A DNA stretch of 64,000 nucleotides from JBCBSZ01 sp039185015 (GTDB taxonomy: Bacteria > Actinomycetota > Acidimicrobiia > Acidimicrobiales > Poriferisodalaceae): assembly GCA_039185015.1 (NCBI GenBank), contig JBCDAU010000012.1, positions 62,001 to 126,000 on the forward strand, given 5' to 3'. Shown one piece after another: positions 26,628 to 34,455 of this stretch (within the stretch, counting starts at the first letter, position 1; every line of letters begins with the position of its first letter). Made by a program: the position numbers and the translations under genes. The notes below the pieces were generated by a model that worked only from the letters and a program-made list of their open reading frames with translations, was not told the origin of the DNA and ran no database searches.

Positions 26628-28646
26628 TCAGTCGCGGCCGTCGAGGAGCTCGCCGACCGAGCGGTCGCCGAGCCCGCCGTCGGTCACCGCCTGCCGCAGC
26701 CGGGTGGCGAGCTCGCCCCCGGACGAGCCGAGGTTGGCGCTCAACCGGGTGACGAGGTCGGCGATGGTGAGGTCTCGGACTCCGGCGGCTCCGACACCGC
26801 CCAGTCCCTCGGAGACGTCGCTCACGATGTTGCCGTTCCCCTCGAGATAGGGAGCGAGCAGCCGCTTGCCGGTCGCTCCGTTGTCGACGAACCCGTCCAG
26901 CGCCTGGCCGTGACCGGCCGCGGACAGGATCCGCTCGACGATGCCCTCGTCGGAGACGATCTGCATGTCGGCGTTGGACAACGACTCGCCGAGCGCGGAC
27001 GCCGCCGACTTGGCGACGTCGGCCCGTGCCTCGATGGCGGCGAGGTCGATCTCCCGCTCGACGTCGAGCCGCAGGCGGAACTCCTCGTGGTCCTGCCCGG
27101 CGGCGGTCATCGCACCGACACCCTCGGACTTGGCCTTGAGCCCCTCGCCCTCGCCCTCCAATCGGGCCTGGGTCGCGTCGCCCTCGGCGACGCCGAGCTC
27201 GCGCACCGCCTCGGCCTGGGCCCGCTGGACCTCGACGTCGGCGAGGCCGGTGGCCCGGATGGCATCGGCCCGCTCGCGCTCGACCTGCACGTCGGCGAGC
27301 CCGTCGGCCGCCGACTCGGCCTGCGTGCCCTCGGCCCGCCGCTTGGACGCCTCCATCTCCTGGGAGGCGGCATCGGCCTCGGCGCGGGCGAGGATCGTGC
27401 GTCGCTCGGCCTCGGATCCCGCTGCCTGCTTGTCGGCGTCGGCTTCCTTCACCTTGGCGATGAAGGCCGCCTCGGCGGTGCCCTCGGCCGACTTCACCTC
27501 GGCGGTGGCGTGGCGCTGGGCGTCCTCGACGACGCGCAGGGTCGCGATCTCCTCTTCCTTCTGGGCGACGCCGAGATCGGCCTCGACCCGACCGCGTGCG
27601 ACCTCGGCGAGCTCACGGGACCGCAGCTCCTTCTCCTGACCGGCCTCTGCCACCGCGGTGTCGCGGCCGACGACGGCGAGCAACCGGTCGCGCTCGATCT
27701 CCTCGGTCTGGACGGCGATCACGCGCTGACGGTTCGCGTCGGCGAGAGCGACCTCGCGGTCCTTGTTCTGCTCGGCGACGCCGATGCCCTGATCGGTCGT
27801 GATCCGGGCCTCCTCGGCCAGCCGCCTGGACTCGGCCTCGACCTCCGAGGCCGACGCCTCCGCGCGGGCCTGCACGGTGCGGATCTCCTGCTGCTGGCGC
27901 GCCTCGGCCTCGGCCCGGTCGCGCTCCATCTCGAAGACGGCCTTGTCGGCATCGGTCGTCCGCCGGGTGGTCTCCTCGCGCTCGCGCTCCTGCGCGTCGT
28001 TGGTGCGGATGTGCTGGTCGGCGGTGCGCTCGGTGATCTTCCGGATGCCGTCGGCGTCGAGGATGTTGTCGGGGTCGAGCGCCTCGATCGGCGTCTGCTC
28101 CAGGTAGTCGATGGCGACGTCCTCGAGGACGTACCCGTTCAGGTCCTGCCCGATGATCTCGATGATGGCGTCCTTGAACTCCTGCCGGGAGATGTAGAGC
28201 TCCTCGAACTCGAACTGCTTGCCGGCGGTCTTCAGGGCCTCGGAGAACTTGGCGGCGAAGAGGTCGCGCATCGTGGCGATGTCGGAGGCGCGCTCGCAGC
28301 CGACCTGCTGGGCGACTCGGATGACGGCAGCCTCGGTCTTGTCGACCTTCACGTAGAACTCGACGGCGATGTCGGCCCGGACGTTGTCCTTGCAGACCAG
28401 GCCGTCCTTGCCTCGCCGATCGATCTGGATGTTCTTGACCGAGATGTCCATGGTCTCGGCCTTGTGGATCACGGGGATCACGACCTGTCCGGTGAAGGTG
28501 ACCACGACGGTCCTCCACTTGGAGACGACGAGCGCCTGGCCCTGCGGGACCTTGCGGAACAGTCGCGTGACGATCAGCGCCAACCCGAGGATGACGACGA
28601 GGGCGATCGCGATGGCGACGCCGGCAGCGGTGAGGATCCCATCCAT
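26628..28646 (-). CDS. Flotillin/YqiK-family SPFH membrane scaffold protein
   Basis: A 672-aa flotillin. One N-terminal membrane helix (about 5-27) is followed by the SPFH/band-7 domain (about 30-230), a very long Ala/Glu-rich coiled coil (about 230-560), and a flotillin-type C-terminal segment around SLSNADMQIVSDEG. Flotillins form large cages that organise membrane microdomains. The ATG at 28646 has AGGAGA upstream, and the open frame before it belongs to the YqiJ-like gene. It sits 7 nt from both neighbours, making a tight three-gene operon like E. coli yqiJ-yqiK with an added ATPase. Confidence 0.95.
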   Translation of the reverse strand: MDGILTAAGVAIAIALVVILGLALIVTRLFRKVPQGQALVVSKWRTVVVTFTGQVVIPVIHKAETMDISVKNIQIDRRGKDGLVCKDNVRADIAVEFYVKVDKTEAAVIRVAQQVGCERASDIATMRDLFAAKFSEALKTAGKQFEFEELYISRQEFKDAIIEIIGQDLNGYVLEDVAIDYLEQTPIEALDPDNILDADGIRKITERTADQHIRTNDAQEREREETTRRTTDADKAVFEMERDRAEAEARQQQEIRTVQARAEASASEVEAESRRLAEEARITTDQGIGVAEQNKDREVALADANRQRVIAVQTEEIERDRLLAVVGRDTAVAEAGQEKELRSRELAEVARGRVEADLGVAQKEEEIATLRVVEDAQRHATAEVKSAEGTAEAAFIAKVKEADADKQAAGSEAERRTILARAEADAASQEMEASKRRAEGTQAESAADGLADVQVERERADAIRATGLADVEVQRAQAEAVRELGVAEGDATQARLEGEGEGLKAKSEGVGAMTAAGQDHEEFRLRLDVEREIDLAAIEARADVAKSAASALGESLSNADMQIVSDEGIVERILSAAGHGQALDGFVDNGATGKRLLAPYLEGNGNIVSDVSEGLGGVGAAGVRDLTIADLVTRLSANLGSSGGELATRLRQAVTDGGLGDRSVGELLDGRD

Positions 28647-28653
28647 CGGTGAC

Positions 28654-29271
28654 TCAATCTCCTGTTTCCGGGAACATGTCGGACTCGCGGACCACCGTGT
28701 AGGTCGACGCCTCCGGGTCGAACTCGACGAGTCGGATGCGGTCGCCGGCGGCGAGGCCGAGCGACTTCTCGTCACGGATCTCGATGCGCGACTGGGAACC
28801 GTCCTCCCAGTCGGCGTCGGCGTAACCGAAGCGGCCGTCGACGCGACCGGAGCGGACGACGGCGGGCTGACCGATGAGCTCCCGGCCGTGCGGTGCACGA
28901 GCGGTCTCGAGACGATCGCCGAGCGGGCGGGCGATGCGCGCGCCGAGCAGGACGCCTCCGGCCAACGCGACCGCGGCGACCACCAGGCCGACCACGATCG
29001 CCGCGGCGCCGTCGAGCGGATCGACCACGACGAGCTGGCCGACGATCGCCAGGAACCACCCGATCAGCGTGACGATGCTCACGACGACCAGCGGGGGGAC
29101 GCCGGCGACGCCGAGCGACTCGAACGCCTCGTCGAGCGCACCTTCTCCGGCGTCCGACTCGAGGTCGAGGAAGCCGACGATCGAGATCGCCCACAGGACG
29201 AGGCAGATCACCAGCGGGACACCGAACACCAACCCGAGCGGACTCGTCGCCGCATCCCAGAACTCGGTCAC
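28654..29271 (-). CDS. YqiJ/NfeD-like membrane protein with OB-fold tail
   Basis: A 205-aa protein with three membrane helices (about 12-34, 59-83, 88-110) and a soluble C-terminal domain (about 130-200; GQPAVVRSGRV and ADWEDGSQSRIEIRD strands) that looks like the OB fold of YqiJ/NfeD partners of flotillins. The GTG at 29271 has GGGGGAG just upstream. The start overlaps the stop of a 42-codon ORF (GTGA). It lies 7 nt before flotillin, which it probably binds. OB-fold identity is inferred from position and strand pattern. Confidence 0.88.
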   Translation of the reverse strand: MTEFWDAATSPLGLVFGVPLVICLVLWAISIVGFLDLESDAGEGALDEAFESLGVAGVPPLVVVSIVTLIGWFLAIVGQLVVVDPLDGAAAIVVGLVVAAVALAGGVLLGARIARPLGDRLETARAPHGRELIGQPAVVRSGRVDGRFGYADADWEDGSQSRIEIRDEKSLGLAAGDRIRLVEFDPEASTYTVVRESDMFPETGD

Positions 29272-29396
29272 CGCTCCCCCAGCCCCCGGATGCCACCCGC
29301 CATGTCTTCGAAGATACCGACGGCACGGCCCGGTCCGGGCTGGGGACCACCACCCATGGTGCCACCGCCCTCGCAGTGCTCCGGCTGGCCCGACAT
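29268..29396 (-). CDS. Possible small leader ORF of the flotillin operon
   Basis: A 42-aa ORF starts at an ATG with GAGGGG 9 nt upstream and ends in a TGA that overlaps the GTG of the YqiJ-like gene. The C-terminal half reads GRAVGIFEDMAGGIRGLGER, which is helix-like; the middle is Gly/Pro-rich. Its start is only 30 nt from the divergent YjbR gene. It may be a coupled leader peptide or a small partner, or a chance ORF; the overlap and ribosome site are the only evidence. Confidence 0.35.
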   Translation of the reverse strand: MSGQPEHCEGGGTMGGGPQPGPGRAVGIFEDMAGGIRGLGER

Positions 29397-29414
29397 CGGC
29401 GTCCACCCCTCGGG

Positions 29415-29420
29415 CAGACT
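29415..29420 (+). promoter_or_regulatory. Leaderless-type -10 element CAGACT
   Basis: CAGACT ends 6 nt before the ATG of the MmcQ/YjbR gene. Confidence 0.4.
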
Positions 29421-29426
29421 GCTCCG

Positions 29427-29807
29427 ATGGCCGGGGATCCGCACGCCGACGTCGAGACCCTCCACCAGTTCGCGTTGACGCTGCCCGAGGCATGGCCCGA
29501 CGAGCCATGGGGCGACCGGGTCGTCAAGGTGAAGAAGAAGATCTTCCTCTTCGTCAGCGGCACCGACTCCGAACGAGCCGTCGCCACCTGCAAGCTGCCC
29601 GAGTCACGCGAGCACGCGCTGTCCTACCCGGAGGCGTTCCCGACCAGGTACGGCCTCGGGAAGCACGGCTGGGTCACGATGTTCGTCGACACGGTGCCGA
29701 TCGAGGAACGTGAGGTCCTGCTCGACTTCGTCGAGGAGAGCTATCGAGCGGTCGCCACGAAGACCCTCGTCAAGCGCCTCGACGAGGAGCTCGCCGCCGA
29801 GAGCTGA
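29427..29807 (+). CDS. MmcQ/YjbR-family protein
   Basis: A 126-aa YjbR-like protein: LHQFALTLPEAWPDEPWGD at the N-terminus, a basic KVKKKIFLFV strand, and a C-terminal helix with SYRAVATKTLVKRL. The fold resembles CyaY-like and double-wing DNA-binding proteins, but members have no settled function. The ATG at 29427 is chosen because a -10-like hexamer precedes it; the upstream in-frame extension lies over the opposing leader ORF. Divergent from the flotillin operon. Confidence 0.85.
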   Translation: MAGDPHADVETLHQFALTLPEAWPDEPWGDRVVKVKKKIFLFVSGTDSERAVATCKLPESREHALSYPEAFPTRYGLGKHGWVTMFVDTVPIEEREVLLDFVEESYRAVATKTLVKRLDEELAAES

Positions 29808-29904
29808 TCTCGTCGTCCCCGCGCTGGTCTCGCTTCCTCGATGCTCCACCCCACCTCCGGTGGGTCTGCGCATCCGCTCGCTCGACGGGCCGCTCGGGCC
29901 CTGG

Positions 29905-30285
29905 TCAGCTCAGCCTTCGCCGGAAGCGTCCGGCTCCGAGGGTCACGACCCCCGGGGCGAGCCGGTCGATGAGGCCACGGTCGGAGGTCACGACCGTCAC
30001 CTCGGACGGCACGATGTCGACCAGCGCGTCTTCGACGATCTCGACCACGCGGTCATCGGCGGCGTCGCGTCCCCGCCGGCTCGCGAACTCGACCTGGAGG
30101 TTGCCGCCGGCCAGCACCCTCAGGCGTTCGTGCGAGGCACCGTCGTAGACCACCACCACGTCGTCGTCATGGTCTCGCGCCCACACCGCGATCTGCTGGG
30201 TCAGCCGTTCGGCCGCGCCGAGCGGGTCGTTCCACCACCCGTCGCCGGCCGCTCCCATCACGTTGTTGCCGTCGATGACCCACAC
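29905..30285 (-). CDS. NYN/YacP-type PIN-like RNase
   Basis: A 126-aa protein beginning with VIDGNNVMG, the Asp-plus-Asn signature of NYN/YacP nucleases. Further acidic residues sit in VVVVYDG, the DDRVVEIVED helix, and VTVVTSDRGL, giving the usual metal-binding cluster. It is predicted to be a small metal-dependent RNase. The GTG start begins only 27 nt from the divergent GTG of the next gene, so their promoters must overlap. The 97-nt stretch before its stop (29808-29904) holds nothing recognisable. Confidence 0.85.
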   Translation of the reverse strand: MWVIDGNNVMGAAGDGWWNDPLGAAERLTQQIAVWARDHDDDVVVVYDGASHERLRVLAGGNLQVEFASRRGRDAADDRVVEIVEDALVDIVPSEVTVVTSDRGLIDRLAPGVVTLGAGRFRRRLS

Positions 30286-30298
30286 CGGGTCGGGACCC

Positions 30299-30304
30299 TA
30301 CGCT
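30299..30304 (+). promoter_or_regulatory. Leaderless-type -10 element TACGCT
   Basis: TACGCT ends 8 nt before the GTG at 30313. It lies in a divergent gap of only 27 nt, which leaves no room for a normal leader. Confidence 0.5.
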
Positions 30305-30312
30305 GCTCGGTC

Positions 30313-30750
30313 GTGACGACGCTCGTGACCGTCCTGATCGCCGTCGGCGTGGCGCTCCTCCTCATCGGTCTCCTCGCCATGCGCTGGCTGCGCGGAGCCC
30401 GCGCCGGCGCGATCGCCGCCGGTGAGCGGCTGCTCGGCGGGTGGGAACCGGTGGTCGTGGACACCGCGGCCAACTGCTTCGGCCTCGCCTCCTCCGGTCC
30501 GGGCCAGGTCCGCGGCAACGGCTACCTCGCGGCCACCGAGGACGTCGTCGTCTTCGTCATGTGGGTGCCGCGCCGCGAGGTGAAGATCCCGCGGCCCCTC
30601 GTCGTGGAGGCGACCACGACCCGCTCCCACCTCGGCAAGACCGTGAACCGAGACCTCCTCCACCTCCGCTGGATCGCGGAGGACGGGTCCGAGGAGGACA
30701 GCGCCTTCGCCGTCAGGAACCTCGGCGCCTGGCTCGACGAGCTCGGCTGA
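30313..30750 (+). CDS. Membrane-anchored DUF2550-like protein of unknown function
   Basis: A 145-aa protein with one N-terminal membrane helix (about 3-24) and a small soluble beta domain (CFGLASSGPGQVRGNGYLAA, VFVMWVPRREVKIPR, ATTTRSHLGKTVNRDLLHL). The layout resembles actinobacterial DUF2550 proteins, which look like a membrane-tethered PH-type domain, but I do not recognise it with certainty. Its stop is followed directly and in the same frame by a GGDEF-domain tail fragment. Confidence 0.7.
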   Translation: MTTLVTVLIAVGVALLLIGLLAMRWLRGARAGAIAAGERLLGGWEPVVVDTAANCFGLASSGPGQVRGNGYLAATEDVVVFVMWVPRREVKIPRPLVVEATTTRSHLGKTVNRDLLHLRWIAEDGSEEDSAFAVRNLGAWLDELG

Positions 30751-30870
30751 GCGGGCGGCACCATCGTCGGCCCGGCCGACGGGCTCGACGAGGTGCTCCG
30801 CTGCGCCGATCGGGAGATGTACGCCGCCAAGCGGGCCGGCACGAGCCGGGCCGTGCTCGGCGTCGTCTGA
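30751..30870 (+). pseudogene. Remnant of a GGDEF-domain C-terminus
   Basis: The frame directly after the preceding stop reads LDEVLRCADREMYAAKRAG and ends in TGA at 30868. This is the standard last helix of GGDEF diguanylate cyclases (AD-x-AMY-x-AK-x-x-G). No start codon, ribosome site or rest of the domain is present, so about 40 codons of a lost cyclase gene survive here. An intact GGDEF-EAL gene lies 1.4 kb away on the other strand. Confidence 0.65.
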
Positions 30871-30883
30871 GGCAGCCTCCCGG

Positions 30884-32275
30884 CTACTCGCTGGGTTCGG
30901 TCGGCGGTGCCGGCGGCTCGTCGCCGGGGCACGGCGCTGCGAACAGGTGAGCCCCCGGCGTCGGATCGGTGAACCGGCACCCGTAGTCCGGAGCCGCCAC
31001 GGCCGCCGGGTCGAGGATCGGGTCGCCCTCGGGACGCACGTCGTCCTCGACCCAGGTGACGAGGTCGGCGAAGGCCTGCTCGTACTCGGCGAGGGTGAAG
31101 TCGCAGTGGCCCGAGCCTCGGATGGCCCGCTGCACGAGCAGGTGCTCGCGACCCCAGGACGCCACGTCCTCGGCGTAGTCGATCTGCATGCCGAACGGCA
31201 CGAACAGGTCGCCGAGGTTGTGCAGCGACAGCACGGGGTCCGAGATCCGGCCGGTGATCGCCTCGTTCTTCCGAGCCGAGGGATGGGCCGTCACGCGAGC
31301 GATCGCGTCGTTGAAGGCGGCCTCCTCGTCGCTCACCGCAGGGTCGAGGTCGAGCTGGTACACGTCGTGGGAGTTGTCCACGACGTTCTGGCCGCCGCTG
31401 TTCGGCAGCGTGCCATCGCCGAGACCGAGGTCGAACAGGAAGTTGCCCGGTCCGGTGCCGTTGTCGGGGAACGTGTTCCAGAAGAACCACGCCTCGTCGA
31501 AGTTCGGCCGATCGCCGCCGCTCTCCAGCTCGGCGAACTGCTTGAACGTCTCGCCGGTCTCGTTGAGCACGGTCGGCCAGCCGTCCGGCGCGAACTCGAG
31601 CGCCGCCTTGATCGCCGGGACCGTCGCCCCGACGTACGCCAGTGGGTCGACCGGGAAGGCCGACGTTCCGGTGCCGAGCTGCTGGGCGCCGAGGTTGAAC
31701 GACAGGAAGTAGTCGAAGAGCTCGTAGTCGCCCATGACGCCGCAGACCGGCAGGGCGCCGTCGTAGAGCCAGCGGTAGCGCTCCATCGAGTAGCCGGTGA
31801 CGTGGCCACCCATCGACGCGCCGGAGAGGTAGATCCGGTCCGGCCAGTGGTCGAGCACACGGCGGCCCATGTACGAGGCCAGGATCTTGGTCGACAGCGC
31901 TCCCGAGAGGATGTCGTATCCGTTGCGGTCGTAGCTCGAGGCGGCCCACGCGTAGCCCTGCGACAGGGCGTACTCGCGGAACGGCAGGTTGTCGACGGTC
32001 AGCTCGGGGACGTCACCCCGGAACCCGTGCGCCCACATCACGAGGTCGCCGTTCCAGTCAGCGGGGATCTCGTAGCGGTAGGCGGCGCCTCGCCAGACAC
32101 CCCAGCCCTGCTCGGCGTCCTCGAACCCGGGCAGCGGCTCGAAGGGCAACGTCGACTCGTCGACGAAGAACTGCGGCCCCTCCGGCTCGCCGGTGTCCTG
32201 CGCCGACGACGTGCCGACGGCGAGCAGGCTGGCGAGCAGCACCACGGACAGCATGAGCAACGACCTTCGACGCAT
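30884..32275 (-). CDS. Secreted alpha/beta hydrolase
   Basis: A 463-aa protein with a clear Sec signal peptide (basic start, hydrophobic 5-20, likely cut after TSSA near residue 25). The hydrolase domain has MWAHGFRG (oxyanion), the nucleophile elbow SGASMGGH (S154), and a late GSGHCDF segment that probably supplies the catalytic His. It would act outside the cell or in the envelope on an ester or peptide; the family of large secreted hydrolases is poorly characterised. The Pro-rich C-terminal tail is typical of exported actinobacterial proteins. The ATG has GGAGGGG upstream. The GGDEF-EAL gene ends 28 nt away on the same strand. Confidence 0.88.
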   Translation of the reverse strand: MRRRSLLMLSVVLLASLLAVGTSSAQDTGEPEGPQFFVDESTLPFEPLPGFEDAEQGWGVWRGAAYRYEIPADWNGDLVMWAHGFRGDVPELTVDNLPFREYALSQGYAWAASSYDRNGYDILSGALSTKILASYMGRRVLDHWPDRIYLSGASMGGHVTGYSMERYRWLYDGALPVCGVMGDYELFDYFLSFNLGAQQLGTGTSAFPVDPLAYVGATVPAIKAALEFAPDGWPTVLNETGETFKQFAELESGGDRPNFDEAWFFWNTFPDNGTGPGNFLFDLGLGDGTLPNSGGQNVVDNSHDVYQLDLDPAVSDEEAAFNDAIARVTAHPSARKNEAITGRISDPVLSLHNLGDLFVPFGMQIDYAEDVASWGREHLLVQRAIRGSGHCDFTLAEYEQAFADLVTWVEDDVRPEGDPILDPAAVAAPDYGCRFTDPTPGAHLFAAPCPGDEPPAPPTEPSE

Positions 32276-32303
32276 GGACCCCTCCGTTCGCGACGCCGAC
32301 ACG

Positions 32304-34334
32304 CTACTGCCCGCCGGACCCCCGTTCGGCCATGCCGTTCGCGGGCGGTGTCGCACGCCATGGCGCACCAGTTCGCAACCACGTGGCGAACGTCTCGCCG
32401 TCGACCGCTGAGGCCCACAGCCAACCCTGCGCTCGTTCGCAGCCGAGCGCCGCCACGAGCTCGGCCTGATCCTGCTGCTCGACCCCCTCGGCCACGACGG
32501 GCAGGCCGAGCGCCGTGGCCAGGTCCACCGTCGCCGCGACCACGGCGCGACCGGCTCCGGGGCGGAGTCCGCCGAGGAGCAGGCCCCGATCGAGCTTGAG
32601 CCCGTCGAGCGGGAGGCGAGCGAAGAGGGACAGCGACGAGTAGCCCGTACCGAAGTCGTCCAGGTAGACGCCCACCCCTCGAGATCGGACCTCGCGGAGC
32701 ACATCGACCACGCGGTCGACGTCACTGGCCACCGCGGTCTCCGTCACCTCGATGACGACCCCGTGCGGGGGACATCCCGCGTCACCGATCGCTCCGAGGA
32801 GCACCTCCATCGCCTCGGCGTCGAGCTCGCTCGGGCTCACGTTCACGTGCACGACGAAGTCGTCGTCGACGAGCCCCGCGACGCGAGCCCGGAAGGCGAA
32901 CGCCTCCCGGCGCACCACGCCATCGAGCTCGGCACCGAGCCCCGCCTCCTCGGCGAGCGGGAGGAACTCCGATGCCGGACGGAGCTCGCCATCCGGTCGC
33001 GCCCATCGGGCGAGCGCTTCGGCCCCGACGATCCGACCCGAGGTCGGATCGATCACCGGCTGGAACCGTGCGCTGAACTCCCCGGCGCTCAGGGCAGCAC
33101 GGATCTCGATCTCGTCGTCGAGGCGGCGCTGGAGCTCATCGCGGAGACCCGCGTCGAAGACCGCGACCTGGTTCCGCCCCGCGGCCTTGGCGCGATATAG
33201 CGCCGCGTCGGCGTGGCGAAGCAGGTCGTCCGGTTCGTCGAGGTGGTCGCGGTCGAGGCTGACCCCGACGCTCGCCGTCATCTTGACCTCTCTCCCTTCG
33301 AGGACGAACGGAGCGGTGAACGACGAGGAGACCCGTTCGGCGACCGCGATCGCCTCCTCGGCGTCGGCAAGGTTCGTGAGCAGCACGGTGAACTCGTCGC
33401 CACCGAGTCGCGACAACGCGTCTCCCTCACGCAGGAGCGGGCGAACCCGTTCACCCACCTCACGGAGCAACGCGTCGCCCGCGGCGTGACCGAGCGAGTC
33501 GTTCACGACCTTGAACCGGTCGAGATCGAAGAAGAGCACGGCGATCGTGGAGCCCTCCCGCCGTGCTCTCGCCATGGCCGTGGTGAGGTGCTGAGTGAAC
33601 AGCGAACGGTTGGCCAGTCCCGTGAGCGTGTCGTGCGTGGCCTGGTCGGCCAGTGATGCGTTGGCCGCCGCCAGCTCCTCGTTGACCTCGACGAGGCGCT
33701 CCCGCTCGCCGACGAGCTCCTCGGCCAGGACGCTCCTCTCGTGGGCGTCGACCGCCGCCCGGACGGTGTCGGCGTGACCCACGGACTGGAGGTGGATCGA
33801 CACGAGCGCCCCGTAGACGACCACGCCGGCGAGCAGCTGCCCGAACGAACCTGCAGATGCGAAGCCGATCACCGACATCGTGCTCAGGACGAGGACCCCG
33901 CTGTAGAACAGCGGCCGGACGGCACCGGAGTAGATCGTCGCCGAGGCGAGCAGCCCGTAGACGAACACGACGAGCAGCGCCTGCCAGCGGGGGTCCTCGG
34001 GGAGGGCGAGCAGCGAGATCGACCCCCAGCCGGTCGACGACACGATCTGGCCGACCACGAGCGCTCGTCGGCTGGCTCCCCGACCGTCGCCAGCGGCCAT
34101 GCGCCGGGCACCGACGGTCTGGATGGTGTTGCCGAGGGCGGCGGCGAACGCCCAGAGCAACAGCCCGCCCTGATCCGCCTTCGTCCAGAACACGGAAACG
34201 ACCGCGACGATCGTCGGGTAGGCGGCGAGCCCGGCCTGACCGAGCAGCGTCGCCGTACGGCCCCACAGCCGGTCCTCGACCGCCGCGCTCGCCCGATGCT
34301 CGGGAGCGTCGGCGCCGCACGGTTCGGACATCAT
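32304..34334 (-). CDS. Membrane GGDEF-EAL protein (cyclic-di-GMP turnover)
   Basis: A 676-aa protein with about six membrane helices in the first 200 residues, a short coiled coil (EELVGERERLVEVNEELAAAN), a GGDEF domain and an EAL domain. The GGDEF active site is intact (311-315) with an inhibitory RxxD site at 302-305. The EAL domain keeps AEALARW, NVSPSEL, VIEVTETA, LDDFGTGYSSL and VAEGVE, so both synthesis and breakdown of cyclic di-GMP are possible. The membrane part may sense a signal. Start at the tandem ATGATG; the upstream frame runs into the divergent SDR gene. Confidence 0.93.
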   Translation of the reverse strand: MMSEPCGADAPEHRASAAVEDRLWGRTATLLGQAGLAAYPTIVAVVSVFWTKADQGGLLLWAFAAALGNTIQTVGARRMAAGDGRGASRRALVVGQIVSSTGWGSISLLALPEDPRWQALLVVFVYGLLASATIYSGAVRPLFYSGVLVLSTMSVIGFASAGSFGQLLAGVVVYGALVSIHLQSVGHADTVRAAVDAHERSVLAEELVGERERLVEVNEELAAANASLADQATHDTLTGLANRSLFTQHLTTAMARARREGSTIAVLFFDLDRFKVVNDSLGHAAGDALLREVGERVRPLLREGDALSRLGGDEFTVLLTNLADAEEAIAVAERVSSSFTAPFVLEGREVKMTASVGVSLDRDHLDEPDDLLRHADAALYRAKAAGRNQVAVFDAGLRDELQRRLDDEIEIRAALSAGEFSARFQPVIDPTSGRIVGAEALARWARPDGELRPASEFLPLAEEAGLGAELDGVVRREAFAFRARVAGLVDDDFVVHVNVSPSELDAEAMEVLLGAIGDAGCPPHGVVIEVTETAVASDVDRVVDVLREVRSRGVGVYLDDFGTGYSSLSLFARLPLDGLKLDRGLLLGGLRPGAGRAVVAATVDLATALGLPVVAEGVEQQDQAELVAALGCERAQGWLWASAVDGETFATWLRTGAPWRATPPANGMAERGSGGQ

Positions 34335-34441
34335 CCCCCATCGGCAGGGCCAGACCGACCGATGAGCACCACGAGGGAGCCGCAGCGTCGGCGGATCCGG
34401 ATCCGCCCCAGCCGCTCGGGCGTCGCCGCCGAGGTGACCGC

Positions 34442-34447
34442 TACGCT
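34442..34447 (+). promoter_or_regulatory. Leaderless-type -10 element TACGCT
   Basis: TACGCT ends 8 nt before the ATG of the SDR gene at 34456. Confidence 0.5.
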
Positions 34448-34455
34448 CCGCGGCG

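Noticed and set aside
26604..28652. Plus-strand open frame antisense to flotillin, rich in Gly/Leu/Asp repeats
   Set aside because: It is the reverse reading of the flotillin coiled coil and has no independent support.
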